From NCBI RefSeq assembly GCF_002160255.1, contig NZ_NFKF01000004.1, positions 1 to 64,000 on the forward strand: a stretch of 64,000 nucleotides of DNA, read 5' to 3'. This document shows, one piece after another, positions 29,023 through 37,469 of the stretch; within the stretch, counting starts at the first letter, position 1; every line of letters begins with the position of its first letter. This DNA comes from Olsenella sp. An188 (GTDB taxonomy: Bacteria > Actinomycetota > Coriobacteriia > Coriobacteriales > Atopobiaceae). Under the pieces are notes generated by a model. The model saw nothing but the letters and a program-made list of their open reading frames with translations. It was not told the DNA's origin and searched no databases. The position numbers were made by a program, and so were the translations under genes.

Positions 29023-29394
29023 TTGGCCCGTATCAACGGCGTCGATCTGCCGCGCGAGAAGCGCGTCGAGATCGGACTCACCTACATCTACGGCATCGGT
29101 CAGACCCGCGCCACCAAGATCTGCGCGGAGACCGGTGTTAACCCGGACACCCGCGTCAAGGATCTGACCGAGGACGAGGTCACCAAGATCCGTGACTACA
29201 TCGATGCCAACTACACCACCGAGGGCGACCTTCGCCGCGAGGTGCGTCAGAACACCGCCCGCCTCATGGAGATCGGCTGCTACCGCGGCCTGCGTCACCG
29301 CAAGGGGCTTCCTGTCCACGGCCAGCGCACCCACACCAACGCTCGCACCCGCAAGGGCAAGAAGCGTCAGATCGGTGCCAAGAAGAGGGGCTAG
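29023..29394 (+). CDS. rpsM: 30S ribosomal protein S13
   Basis: The 123-residue product begins [19 protein letters not shown] and ends with the basic tail [20 protein letters not shown] that touches the P-site tRNA. The start is a TTG supported by AAGGAGC. S13 forms bridges to the 50S. Confidence 0.97.
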   Translation: MARINGVDLPREKRVEIGLTYIYGIGQTRATKICAETGVNPDTRVKDLTEDEVTKIRDYIDANYTTEGDLRREVRQNTARLMEIGCYRGLRHRKGLPVHGQRTHTNARTRKGKKRQIGAKKRG

Positions 29395-29404
29395 GGAGTA
29401 GACA

Positions 29405-29806
29405 ATGCCGCAGAAGAAGAACGCTCGCACCACGCGCGTCCGCCGCTCCGAGCGCAAGAACATCGCCGTGGGCCAGGCCCACATCAAGAGCACGTTCAAC
29501 AACACGATCGTCTCGATCACCGACCCCCAGGGCAACGTGATCTCCTGGCAGTCCGGCGGCACCGTCGGCTTCAAGGGCTCCCGCAAGTCCACGCCGTTCG
29601 CCGCCCAGCTCGCCGCGGAGGCTGCCGCCAAGGCGGCCATGGAGCACGGCCTGCACAAGGTTGCCGTCTTCGTGAAGGGTCCCGGCTCCGGCCGCGAGAC
29701 CGCCATCCGCTCCCTCCAGGCCGCTGGCCTCGAGGTTTCGGGCATCCAGGACAAGACCCCCATCGCGCACAACGGTTGCCGTCTGAGCAAGCGTCGCCGC
29801 GTGTAG
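29405..29806 (+). CDS. rpsK: 30S ribosomal protein S11
   Basis: The 133-residue product has [20 protein letters not shown] and the C-terminal [16 protein letters not shown], the S11 signature. It lines the platform near the E site. Confidence 0.97.
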   Translation: MPQKKNARTTRVRRSERKNIAVGQAHIKSTFNNTIVSITDPQGNVISWQSGGTVGFKGSRKSTPFAAQLAAEAAAKAAMEHGLHKVAVFVKGPGSGRETAIRSLQAAGLEVSGIQDKTPIAHNGCRLSKRRRV

Positions 29807-29821
29807 CTAGGAGGAATATCA

Positions 29822-30415
29822 ATGGCTATCGATAGGACCCCGGTCCTCAAGAGGTGCCGTCAGCTCGGCATCGACCCCGTCGTGATGGGCATCAACAAGA
29901 CTTCCAACCGCGAGCCCAAGCGTCGTCGTCGCCAGGAGAGCGAGTACGGCATCCAGCTTCGCGAGAAGCAGAAGGCCAAGTTCATCTACGGCGTTCTCGA
30001 GAAGCAGTTCCGTCACTACTACGTCCTCGCCATGAAGCGCGAGGGCATCACCGGCGACAACCTGATGAGCCTCCTCGAGTGCCGTCTCGACAACGTCGTC
30101 TTCCGCCTCGGCTTTGCCCGCACCCGCAAGGAGGCCCGTCAGACCGTCCGTCACGGCCACATCACCGTGAACGGCAAGCGCGTCGACATCCCCTCCTACC
30201 AGGTGAAGTCCGGCGACGTCGTGGCCGTGGCCGACAAGGCCAAGGACCTTCTCCCCATCAAGGAGGCCCTCATCTCCTCCGAGCACATGGCCGTGCCGGC
30301 CTGGCTCGAGGTTGACATCGAGAAGCTCAAGGGCACCGTCCTCCAGCTCCCCACGCGCGATCAGATCGATCTCGACATCGACGCGCAGCTGATCGTCGAG
30401 CTCTACTCCAAGTAA
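29822..30415 (+). CDS. rpsD: 30S ribosomal protein S4
   Basis: The 197-residue product has the S4 RNA-binding domain LECRLDNVVFRLGFARTRKE. The N-terminus lacks the zinc cysteines, so it is the C-minus form. It sits in the canonical rpsK-rpsD-rpoA order. An AGGAGG site precedes the ATG. Confidence 0.96.
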   Translation: MAIDRTPVLKRCRQLGIDPVVMGINKTSNREPKRRRRQESEYGIQLREKQKAKFIYGVLEKQFRHYYVLAMKREGITGDNLMSLLECRLDNVVFRLGFARTRKEARQTVRHGHITVNGKRVDIPSYQVKSGDVVAVADKAKDLLPIKEALISSEHMAVPAWLEVDIEKLKGTVLQLPTRDQIDLDIDAQLIVELYSK

Positions 30416-30439
30416 GCCCGACCACGTTTGGAGGTAGCA

Positions 30440-31381
30440 ATGTCCGAATTCATCCGACCCCAGGTGTCGGTCGAGGAGATCAGCGACAACCTCGCGCGCG
30501 TGAGCGCCGAGCCGCTCGAGCGCGGCTACGGCGACACGCTGGGCAACTCCCTGCGTCGCGTGCTGCTCTCGTCCCTCTCGGGCGCTGCCGTCGAGGCCAT
30601 CCAGATCGACGGGGTCCAGCACGAGTTCACGACGGTCGAGGGCGTCTACGAGGACGTCACCGACATCGTCCTCAACGTGAAGGGCCTGGTCTTCCGCTCC
30701 ATGGGCACCGGTGACGAGGCGGAGGCCTCCATCTCCGTTGACGGCCCGACCACGGTCACCGGCGGCGACTTCGACATTCCGGCGGAGTTCGAGCTCGTGA
30801 ACCCCGACCACGTCATCTGCACGCTTGGCGCCGGCTCCCACCTCACCATGAGGATGCGCATCGGCGTGGGCCGCGGCTACGTCTCCGGTGAGGACAACGA
30901 GCGCGAGAACGACCCGATCGGGATCATTCACGTCGACTCGCTCTACTCGCCCGTGCGCCGCTGCGCGAAGGCCGTCGAGGCCTGCCGCGTTGGTCGTCAC
31001 ACCGACTACGACCGTCTCGTGCTCGAGATCGAGACCAACGGCTCGATCACCCCGCGCGACGCCATCGTCGAGGCTGCCAACATCATCAACCAGCACATGA
31101 CGGCGTTCATGAGCCTGACCGACGAGGACGAGCCCGTCGAGGACGCCTCGATCTTCGCCGCCGGCACCGTCGAGGACAACGTCGAGCTTGACAAGCAGAT
31201 CGAGGACCTGGACCTCTCCGTCCGCTCCTACAACTGCCTCAAGCGCGCGGGCATCCACTCGGTGCGTCAGCTCGTGGAGTTCTCCGAGAACGACCTTCTC
31301 AACATCAGAAACTTTGGCGTCAAGTCCATCGAGGAAGTCAAGGACAAGCTCGAGACCATGGGACTGTCCCTCAAGGCCTAG
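30440..31381 (+). CDS. rpoA: DNA-directed RNA polymerase subunit alpha
   Basis: The 313-residue product has the dimerising N-terminal domain (GYGDTLGNSLRRVLLSSLSG) and the C-terminal helix-hairpin-helix domain (YNCLKRAGIHSVRQLVEFSE, ending IEEVKDKLETMGLSLKA). The C-terminal domain is where many activators, including LytTR regulators, touch polymerase. The ATG at 30440 has GGAGG five bases upstream. Confidence 0.97.
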   Translation: MSEFIRPQVSVEEISDNLARVSAEPLERGYGDTLGNSLRRVLLSSLSGAAVEAIQIDGVQHEFTTVEGVYEDVTDIVLNVKGLVFRSMGTGDEAEASISVDGPTTVTGGDFDIPAEFELVNPDHVICTLGAGSHLTMRMRIGVGRGYVSGEDNERENDPIGIIHVDSLYSPVRRCAKAVEACRVGRHTDYDRLVLEIETNGSITPRDAIVEAANIINQHMTAFMSLTDEDEPVEDASIFAAGTVEDNVELDKQIEDLDLSVRSYNCLKRAGIHSVRQLVEFSENDLLNIRNFGVKSIEEVKDKLETMGLSLKA

Positions 31382-31408
31382 GCGCGCCGGATTTAGGAGA
31401 AGCAAGAA

Positions 31409-31906
31409 ATGCGACACAACAAGAAGAAGGGCATGAAGCTCGGCACCGACGCCAGCCACACCAAGGCCATGAAGAAGAGCCTCATCCGTGCCCTGTTTGA
31501 GAACGACCGCATCAAGACCCTCGACGCGCGCGCCAAGGCCATCCGCGGCGACGTGGACAAGGTCATCACCTGGGCCAAGAAGGGCGACATCGCCAGCCGT
31601 CGTCTCGCCATCGCCAAGGTCGGCGACAAGGACCTCGTCCGCGAGGTCTTCGAGAAGGCCTCCCAGGGCATGTGGGCCGACCGCAACGGCGGCTACACGC
31701 GCATCATGAAGCTCGGCCCCCGCAAGGGCGACGCCGCCGAGGTCGTCATCATGGAGCTCGTGACCGAGCCGGTTCAGCCGAAGGTCAAGGCCGCTCCCAA
31801 GGCCACGGTCACCAAGGTCGAGGAGGCCCCCGTCGAGGAGCCTAAGGCCGAGGAGGCCGCCGAGGAGGCTCCCGTCGAGGAGACCACCGAGGAGAGCGCC
31901 GAGTAA
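31409..31906 (+). CDS. rplQ: 50S ribosomal protein L17 with acidic C-terminal extension
   Basis: The first 118 or so residues are standard L17 (TDASHTKAMKKSLIRALFEN and GDAAEVVIMELV). About 47 extra residues follow, rich in Ala, Glu, Pro and Val, giving 165 in total against about 120 in most bacteria. Some actinobacteria carry similar tails. The tail is low-complexity and has no recognisable domain. An intrinsic terminator closes the operon just downstream. Confidence 0.95.
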   Translation: MRHNKKKGMKLGTDASHTKAMKKSLIRALFENDRIKTLDARAKAIRGDVDKVITWAKKGDIASRRLAIAKVGDKDLVREVFEKASQGMWADRNGGYTRIMKLGPRKGDAAEVVIMELVTEPVQPKVKAAPKATVTKVEEAPVEEPKAEEAAEEAPVEETTEESAE

Positions 31907-31931
31907 CACGCGCTCACAGAGGCGATTGACT

Positions 31932-31962
31932 GGGCCCCGGCTGTGCCGGGGCCCGTTTCTTT
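31932..31962 (+). terminator. Intrinsic terminator of the spc-alpha operon
   Basis: A perfect 10-bp stem (31932-31941 with 31945-31954) has a 3-base loop and is followed by GTTTCTTTG. Confidence 0.85.
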
Positions 31963-31981
31963 GAGGGGGAGGGCGAGACGC

Positions 31982-34384
31982 ATGATAGAGGTCGACGACG
32001 CGAGCTTCTGCTACGGCGGGCGCACGGCGCTCTCGGGCGTCTCGCTGCGGCTCGCCCCCGGTACGCGCGTGGTCCTTCTCGGCCGCAACGGATCGGGAAA
32101 GTCCACGCTCGGACGCCTTCTGAACGGAGCGCTCGTGCCGAGCGCCGGCCGCGTGAGCGTGGACGGCCTCGTCGTCGGCGAGGCCGCGCCCCACGACCTG
32201 GCGCGGCTCGTCGGCTACGTGCGGCAGGACCCGCGCAACCAGATCGTCAGCGCGCTCGTGGAGGACGAGGTGGCCTTCGGCCCGAGAAACCTCGGCCTCG
32301 AGCGCTCGGACGTCGACGAGAGGGTCTCCGAGGCGCTCTCCGCGTGCGGGATCGAGTCCCTGCGCGGACGTATGACGACCGAGCTCTCGGGGGGGCAGCA
32401 GCAGCTCCTCGCGCTTGCCGGCGTGCTCGCCATGCGGCCGCGCTACCTCGTCCTCGACGAGGCGGGCTCACAGCTCGACGAGAGCTCGCGCAGGCTGCTC
32501 ACGGGCGTCGTCGACGCTCTCGTGGCGAGCGGTGTCGGCGTCCTTGAGATAGCGCACGCCCCCGAGTCGCTCTTCGGGGCCGACCGCGTCGTCGTGCTCG
32601 ACAGCGGCGAGGTCGCCTGGGAGGGAAGTGCGACGGGATTTCTCTCGGACGAGGGGGCCCTCGCGCGCTCCGGGCTGGACGCAGACCCCCTCGCGCGCGT
32701 CCTATCGCGCGCGGCCGGGCGCGGCTACGCGCTCGGCGCCTCCCTCGACGTCGCCGAGCTTCTCGCCTTCGTCGGGCCCTCGGAGATCGGCCTGCCGTCG
32801 GGGGCCGGCGAGCGAACCCGCTCCCACGCGCTGGAGGCAAGCGGTCTGTGCGTCTCGTACCAGGGCGTCGAGGCCCTTTCGGAGGCCGACGTGTCGGCGG
32901 CCGGCCTGACGCTCGTCCTGGGGCGGTCGGGCTCGGGCAAGACGACGCTCGCCCGCGCGCTTGCGGGGGTTCTCGAGCCGGACGCCGGCCTCGTCGCGCT
33001 CGACGGCGAGCCGGTTCGGGCGGGTCGCGTGGGCCTCTCGTTCCAGCGCGCCGAGGACCAGGTCTTCTGCGAGACGGTGCTGGAGGACATCGCCTACGGC
33101 CCCTGTGCGCGCGGCCTCGGCGAGACGGCGGCGCATGACGCCGCGCGTCTCGCAGCGTCCCGGACGGGGGTGGGGGAGGAGCTGCTCGAGCGGTCCCCCT
33201 TCGAGCTCTCCGGTGGTCAGATGCGTCGCGTGGCGCTTGCCGGCGTGCTTGCGGGGCGGCCGGACGCCTACGTCCTCGACGAGCCCACGGCAGGTCTCGA
33301 CGCCCCCGCGCGACGCGAGCTCAGGGCCGTCGTGCGCGGCCTCGTCGACGAAGGGTTCCCGGTCGTCGTGGTCACGCACGACGCGGGCGAGTGGCTCGAC
33401 GAGGCAGACGACGTCGTTTTCCTGGGCGACGGGCGCGTGAGGGCCCACGTGTCCGCCTCCGAGGCCGCGACGGACGTCTCGCCCTACGAGGCCGCGGGCC
33501 TTGAGCCCCCGACCCTCGTGCGCCTGCGCGCCGCACTCGGCCAGCCGCGTGCCCCGCGGCGTGGCGAGGCCCGCTCGGATCCGCGCGCCCGTCGGGAGGC
33601 GTCGGCGCCCCGCCCCTCCCGCCGCCGTCACGCCCGCGCCCTCGGCTCCTTCGTCCCCGGGTCCACGCCTGCGCACCGGGCCGACTCCCGCGTAAAGCTC
33701 GTCCTTCTCGTCATGGCCTCGATCGCCTCCTTCGCCGCGCCCGCCCCTCGTGGGCTTGCCGTGGCGGCCCTCGGCCTCGTGCTCGCGCTCCTGGCGAGCA
33801 GAACCTCCCCTCGACAGGTGCTCAGGGCCCTGCGGCCCGCGGCCCTCGTCCTGCTCTTCGCCCTCGTCGCCAACGCCGTGGTGCTCGTGGGGCAGCCGGG
33901 CCTCTCGTCCGCGGGGCTCGCGCGCGGCGCGACCGCGGTGGCTCGAATCGCGCTGGTGGTGGGGTTTGCGCTCGTCTTCTCCTCAACCACCGTGCCGCCT
34001 GCCATCTCGGACGCCATCGCGTGGCTGATGTCTCCGCTCCGAGCCCTGGGCGTGCCGGTGGGCGGCGTCTCGACGGCGGCCTCCGTCGCGCTGCGCTTCA
34101 TCCCCATCACGGCCGAGGAGGTCGAGCGCATCAGATGCGCCCAGCGCGCACGCGGTGCCGACCTCGACGGGGGCGGGGTGAGGTCGCGACTGCGCGGCTG
34201 GGCGCAGGTGCTCGTGCCTCTTGTGGTGGGGCTCTTCCGTCGTGCCGACGAGCTCGCGGGAGCAATGGCGGACCGCTGCTACACCGGCGAGCAGACCTCG
34301 CTCGCAAGGCCGCTGCGGGCGCGCGACGTGGCACTTCTCGCCTGCGGCCTCGCGTGGGCGGTCACGGCGGCGTTGCTGGCGTAG
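31982..34384 (+). CDS. Single-chain ECF transporter module: EcfA-EcfA'-EcfT fusion
   Basis: One 800-residue protein contains three ECF components. Residues about 1-270 are the first ABC ATPase, with Walker A GRNGSGKST (about 34-42) and signature LSGGQQQ (about 136). Residues about 280-510 are the second ATPase, with Walker A GRSGSGKTT (about 314) and signature LSGGQ (about 409). A basic Arg/Ala/Pro linker (about 510-558) leads to the EcfT membrane protein (about 559-800), with coupling motifs AQRARGAD and AMADRCYTG. It would energise vitamin-specific EcfS subunits, none of which is in the window. Firmicutes keep ecfA1-ecfA2-ecfT as three genes at this same place between rplQ and truA. No frameshift is seen. 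Confidence 0.9.
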   Translation: MIEVDDASFCYGGRTALSGVSLRLAPGTRVVLLGRNGSGKSTLGRLLNGALVPSAGRVSVDGLVVGEAAPHDLARLVGYVRQDPRNQIVSALVEDEVAFGPRNLGLERSDVDERVSEALSACGIESLRGRMTTELSGGQQQLLALAGVLAMRPRYLVLDEAGSQLDESSRRLLTGVVDALVASGVGVLEIAHAPESLFGADRVVVLDSGEVAWEGSATGFLSDEGALARSGLDADPLARVLSRAAGRGYALGASLDVAELLAFVGPSEIGLPSGAGERTRSHALEASGLCVSYQGVEALSEADVSAAGLTLVLGRSGSGKTTLARALAGVLEPDAGLVALDGEPVRAGRVGLSFQRAEDQVFCETVLEDIAYGPCARGLGETAAHDAARLAASRTGVGEELLERSPFELSGGQMRRVALAGVLAGRPDAYVLDEPTAGLDAPARRELRAVVRGLVDEGFPVVVVTHDAGEWLDEADDVVFLGDGRVRAHVSASEAATDVSPYEAAGLEPPTLVRLRAALGQPRAPRRGEARSDPRARREASAPRPSRRRHARALGSFVPGSTPAHRADSRVKLVLLVMASIASFAAPAPRGLAVAALGLVLALLASRTSPRQVLRALRPAALVLLFALVANAVVLVGQPGLSSAGLARGATAVARIALVVGFALVFSSTTVPPAISDAIAWLMSPLRALGVPVGGVSTAASVALRFIPITAEEVERIRCAQRARGADLDGGGVRSRLRGWAQVLVPLVVGLFRRADELAGAMADRCYTGEQTSLARPLRARDVALLACGLAWAVTAALLA

Positions 34385-34419
34385 CGCAGCGCGGCGAGAA
34401 GAACGCGGGCACTTCGCGA

Positions 34420-34690
34420 CCGCACCTGCCGCCCGTATCCGGTGTCTGCGCTTTCCGCCCGCACCTGCCGCCCGCACCTGCCGCCCGCACTTCTCAAGTG
34501 CGGCCCTCAGGGCGGTTGCGGCCCGCACTTGTCGCCATGCGTCGAGTGGCCCACCGCACTCGATGGCGCGAGCGGCTGAAAACGCCCGCACTTCTTGGGT
34601 GAGGGCTCTGAGTGCGGGCGACAAGTGCGGACGACAAGTGCGGGCGGCGGGTGCGGGCGGCGGCTGCGGACGGCAAGTGCGCTTCGCGGG
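34420..34690. repeat. Two 13-bp tandem arrays in inverted orientation
   Basis: CCGCAC words occur at 34420, 34459, 34472 and 34485, all spaced by multiples of 13. On the other orientation GTGCGG-type words start at 34612, 34625, 34638, 34651, 34664 (CTGCGG) and 34677, exactly 13 apart. Typical units are CCGCACCTGCCGC and GTGCGGGCGACAA. This fills most of the gap between the ECF gene and truA (34385-34758). The remainder holds a 12-mer copy (34393-34404) and a -10-like TATCAT (34720-34725). Confidence 0.85.
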
Positions 34691-34758
34691 CGCCTGGGGA
34701 CGCCCGCGCCGGCATCGCGTATCATCGTCGGGGAAACGAAAGCGGGGAGGGAGCACCC

Positions 34759-35553
34759 ATGGCAGAAGCCACGCTCGTCATCAGGCTCGGATACCGCGGG
34801 GCGGGCTTCGCCGGGTTTGCGGAGCAGCCGGGAGGGGTGCGCACCGTGGCCGGCGAGCTGCGCGCCGCGTTGGAGACCGCGCTGCGCCGGCCCGTGGAGC
34901 TCACCTGCGCCGGCCGCACGGACGCCGGGGTTCACGCCATCGCCCAGTACGTGAGCCTCCCGGTGTTTGACGACGAGCTCGACCTGCCCGCGTACCGGCT
35001 CATGCGCAGCCTCGTGGCACTCACCCCCGACGACCTCTCCGTGGGCGGCCTCATGCGCGCCCCCGCGGGCTTCTCGGCGCGCTTCGACGCAATCAGCCGC
35101 AGCTACCGCTACCGGATCGCGGCCTCCGACGCGCGCCCCGTGCTCTCGTGGGACCATGCCTGGTGGTATCGCGGCGCGCTCGACGCCGACGCCATGGCCG
35201 CGGCGGCAGCGCACCTCGTGGGCGAGCACGACTTCAAGAGCTTCTGCAAGGCGACCTCTGCCGTCGACAAGCCCACCTGCCGGTTCGTGGAGACGCTCTC
35301 GGTGACGCGCGTGGAGGAGGCGGGCGAGAAGCTCGTGGCGCTGGACGTCACCGGCAACGCGTTTCTCCACAACATGGTCCGCACCATCGCGGGGACGCTC
35401 GTCGAGGTGGGCCGCGGGCATCGTGACCCCTCCTGGGTGGCCGACGTGCTCGCGGCGCGGGACAGGACGGCGGCCGGACCCTGCGCCCCCGCGAAAGGCC
35501 TGACCTTCGTAGGGGTAAAATACCCTGAGCTAACTTTGACCCCCTGGGAGTGA
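34759..35553 (+). CDS. truA: tRNA pseudouridine(38-40) synthase TruA
   Basis: The 264-residue product has the catalytic motif CAGRTDAGVHA with the active-site Asp and a second family region DFKSFCKATS. It makes pseudouridine at positions 38-40 in the tRNA anticodon arm. The chosen ATG has GGGGAGGGAG upstream; the upstream open frame only runs into the repeat array. The gene order ecf-truA is conserved in Gram-positive bacteria. Confidence 0.96.
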   Translation: MAEATLVIRLGYRGAGFAGFAEQPGGVRTVAGELRAALETALRRPVELTCAGRTDAGVHAIAQYVSLPVFDDELDLPAYRLMRSLVALTPDDLSVGGLMRAPAGFSARFDAISRSYRYRIAASDARPVLSWDHAWWYRGALDADAMAAAAAHLVGEHDFKSFCKATSAVDKPTCRFVETLSVTRVEEAGEKLVALDVTGNAFLHNMVRTIAGTLVEVGRGHRDPSWVADVLAARDRTAAGPCAPAKGLTFVGVKYPELTLTPWE

Positions 35554-35581
35554 CCTCCCGGGGACCTCGGGAGGAAATGAC

Positions 35582-36502
35582 TTGGAGCTTCTTCTTCACG
35601 TCCTGGAGCACAGCTTCTGGGACACGCTCAGGCTCGTTCCGTTTCTGCTCGTCACCTACCTCGCCATGGAGGCGCTCGAGCACTCCGCCGCCGACCGGGT
35701 CCAGGCCGTCGTCGAGCGCTCGGGCAAGGCCGGACCGGTCGTGGGGGCGCTTCTGGGCGCCCTGCCCCAGTGCGGGTTCTCGGCCATGGCGGCGACGCTC
35801 TACGCCGGCCGCGTGGTCACGGTGGGCACGCTCGTCGCCGTGATCCTCTCGACCTCGGACGAGATGGTGCCGGTGTTCCTGGCGCACCAGGAGCCTGCGG
35901 GCCGGATGTTCGCCATCATGGCGGTCAAGGTCGTGGTGGGCGTCGTGGCGGGGTTTGCCGTGGACGCCTTCCTGCGCGCCTCGCGGCGCTCCGGGGACGG
36001 GCACGCGCACATCCACGAGCTCTGCGAGCGCGCCCACTGCCACTGCGACGACGGGGACGCCCACGAGGACGGCCGCGGGGGCGGTCACGCCCACGGCCAC
36101 GGCCGCTGGGCCATCGTGCGCTCCGCCGCCGTGCACACCGCACAGGTGAGCGCCTGGATCCTCGTCATCACCTTCGTCTTCGGGCTCGTCATCGAGCTGG
36201 TGGGGACCGAGGCGCTCGCCGCGCTTCTCGCCAACCACCCCGTGCGCGCCACCTTCGTCGCCGCGCTCGTGGGGCTGATCCCCAACTGCGGCGCGAGCGT
36301 GGCGATCACCGAGCTGTACCTCGAGGGTGTCCTCACCACGGCCCCCATGCTCGCGGGCCTGCTCGCCTCGGGCGGCGTGGGCCTGCTCGTGCTGTGGCGC
36401 ACGAACGCGGGCGCGCGGCTGAACGCTACCATCACCGTCTTTATCTATGCGGTCGCCGTGGCGGTGGGGCTTCTCGCCGGCGCCTTGGGTATTCTTTTCT
36501 AG
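35582..36502 (+). CDS. Putative metal (manganese-type) exporter of the PF11449/ArsP_2-like family
   Basis: The 306-residue membrane protein has about eight to ten hydrophobic segments in two similar halves. Each half carries a P-[QN]-C-G motif (ALPQCGFSAMAATLYAG and LIPNCGASVAITELYLEG). A central cytoplasmic loop is rich in His, Cys and Asp (HAHIHELCERAHCHCDD, then HAHGHG), fit for binding transition metals. The family is annotated as putative 10-TM heavy-metal exporters. The start is TTG, eight bases after GGAGG. No metal riboswitch is seen in the 28-base gap after truA. Substrate is uncertain. Confidence 0.8.
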   Translation: MELLLHVLEHSFWDTLRLVPFLLVTYLAMEALEHSAADRVQAVVERSGKAGPVVGALLGALPQCGFSAMAATLYAGRVVTVGTLVAVILSTSDEMVPVFLAHQEPAGRMFAIMAVKVVVGVVAGFAVDAFLRASRRSGDGHAHIHELCERAHCHCDDGDAHEDGRGGGHAHGHGRWAIVRSAAVHTAQVSAWILVITFVFGLVIELVGTEALAALLANHPVRATFVAALVGLIPNCGASVAITELYLEGVLTTAPMLAGLLASGGVGLLVLWRTNAGARLNATITVFIYAVAVAVGLLAGALGILF

Positions 36503-36541
36503 GGCGTGCCGAGAAGGGCGCGCGGGCGAGAAGGGACTCTC

Positions 36542-37324
36542 ATGGCAAGGAAGCGCGAGCGCTTCGAGCGCATCGACGTGCCCCGCGGGGGCCCGCACAG
36601 AAACCTCATCGGCGCGGTGGTGTGCGTCGCGGTCTTTGCCGTGGCGGCCCTGGTGGTGTACCTGGTGTGGAACCGCGTGCGGCTCGAGAGCCGCCTCGGC
36701 GACGCCAACCTCGACGACGCCCTCGCCGCCCAGGACGCGGAGGTGGTGCCGGACGGCGGCTACGTCGCGTCCACGGACGAGTTCGAGTGCGTGCTGCTCC
36801 TGACGGCAGACGGCCTGGAGGACGGGGCCACGCTCAGCGCCGCGCAGATCCTGAGCGTCAACAGGACCCAGGGCACTGCGGTGCTCGCCAACGTCCCCGT
36901 GGAGGCAAAGGTCACGGTGGACGAGGAGCCCACGACGCTCGCGGAGCTCTTCTCGTCGAGCGGGTACGCCGCGTGCGTGGCGCCGCTCTCGTCCGCCGCG
37001 AACGTCTCCTTCGACCACGTCATCGTCGCCACCGGCGACGTCATAGAGGAGGCCGCCGGCCTGGCCGGGCTGAGTCCGAGCGAGCTCATCAGGAGCGCGT
37101 CGGGCCTGCTCTCCAAGCTGAGGACCGACCTCGACGCGCAGGGGCTGCTCTCCCTTGCCGAGACGCTCTCCGACATCGGGGTCGCCAACCTCGCGACCGC
37201 CGAGGCGACGCTCGTCGCCGAGACGACGACCGACGAGGCGGGCAACGCGACCGAGACGGGCTACCAGGTCATCGACCGGGCGCAGCTCGGCGTGGCGCTG
37301 GGGCTGCTCGTCCCGGCGGCCTAG
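36542..37324 (+). CDS. Membrane-anchored protein with a degenerate LytR-CpsA-Psr-like domain
   Basis: The 260-residue protein has a basic cytoplasmic start, one membrane helix (about 21-42) and an extracellular domain. That domain follows the order of LCP phosphotransferases: a LLLTADG strand, QILSVNRTQGTAVLANVP, then SFDHVIVAT. The residues LCP enzymes need are replaced: the R-S-D segment reads SAAQ and the PRDT segment reads PVEA. If the homology is right, it is a non-catalytic LCP relative. The neighbours are glycosyltransferases, which fits a wall-polymer setting. The fold assignment is by eye and tentative. Confidence 0.5.
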   Translation: MARKRERFERIDVPRGGPHRNLIGAVVCVAVFAVAALVVYLVWNRVRLESRLGDANLDDALAAQDAEVVPDGGYVASTDEFECVLLLTADGLEDGATLSAAQILSVNRTQGTAVLANVPVEAKVTVDEEPTTLAELFSSSGYAACVAPLSSAANVSFDHVIVATGDVIEEAAGLAGLSPSELIRSASGLLSKLRTDLDAQGLLSLAETLSDIGVANLATAEATLVAETTTDEAGNATETGYQVIDRAQLGVALGLLVPAA

Positions 37325-37469
37325 CCCCGCGGCGGGCGCGCGCCCTTCTCGGCCTGCCCACTGTGCGCATTTTGCCAAGGGGGTTCAGTGAGCCGCCAGG
37401 CGGCCCGACACGCTGATACCCTTGAGGGAACGCTCTGACGCGCGGCTCTCGAGACGGGAGGGATCGGGG

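Noticed and set aside
29819-32194. Long antisense open frame opposite rpsD, rpoA and rplQ
   Set aside because: It covers certain ribosomal genes on the other strand and encodes a Leu/Val/Asp/Gly-rich product with no domain. It is a shadow frame.
35554-35581. Manganese riboswitch before the metal exporter gene
   Set aside because: Only 28 bases separate it from truA, too short for a yybP-ykoY element.
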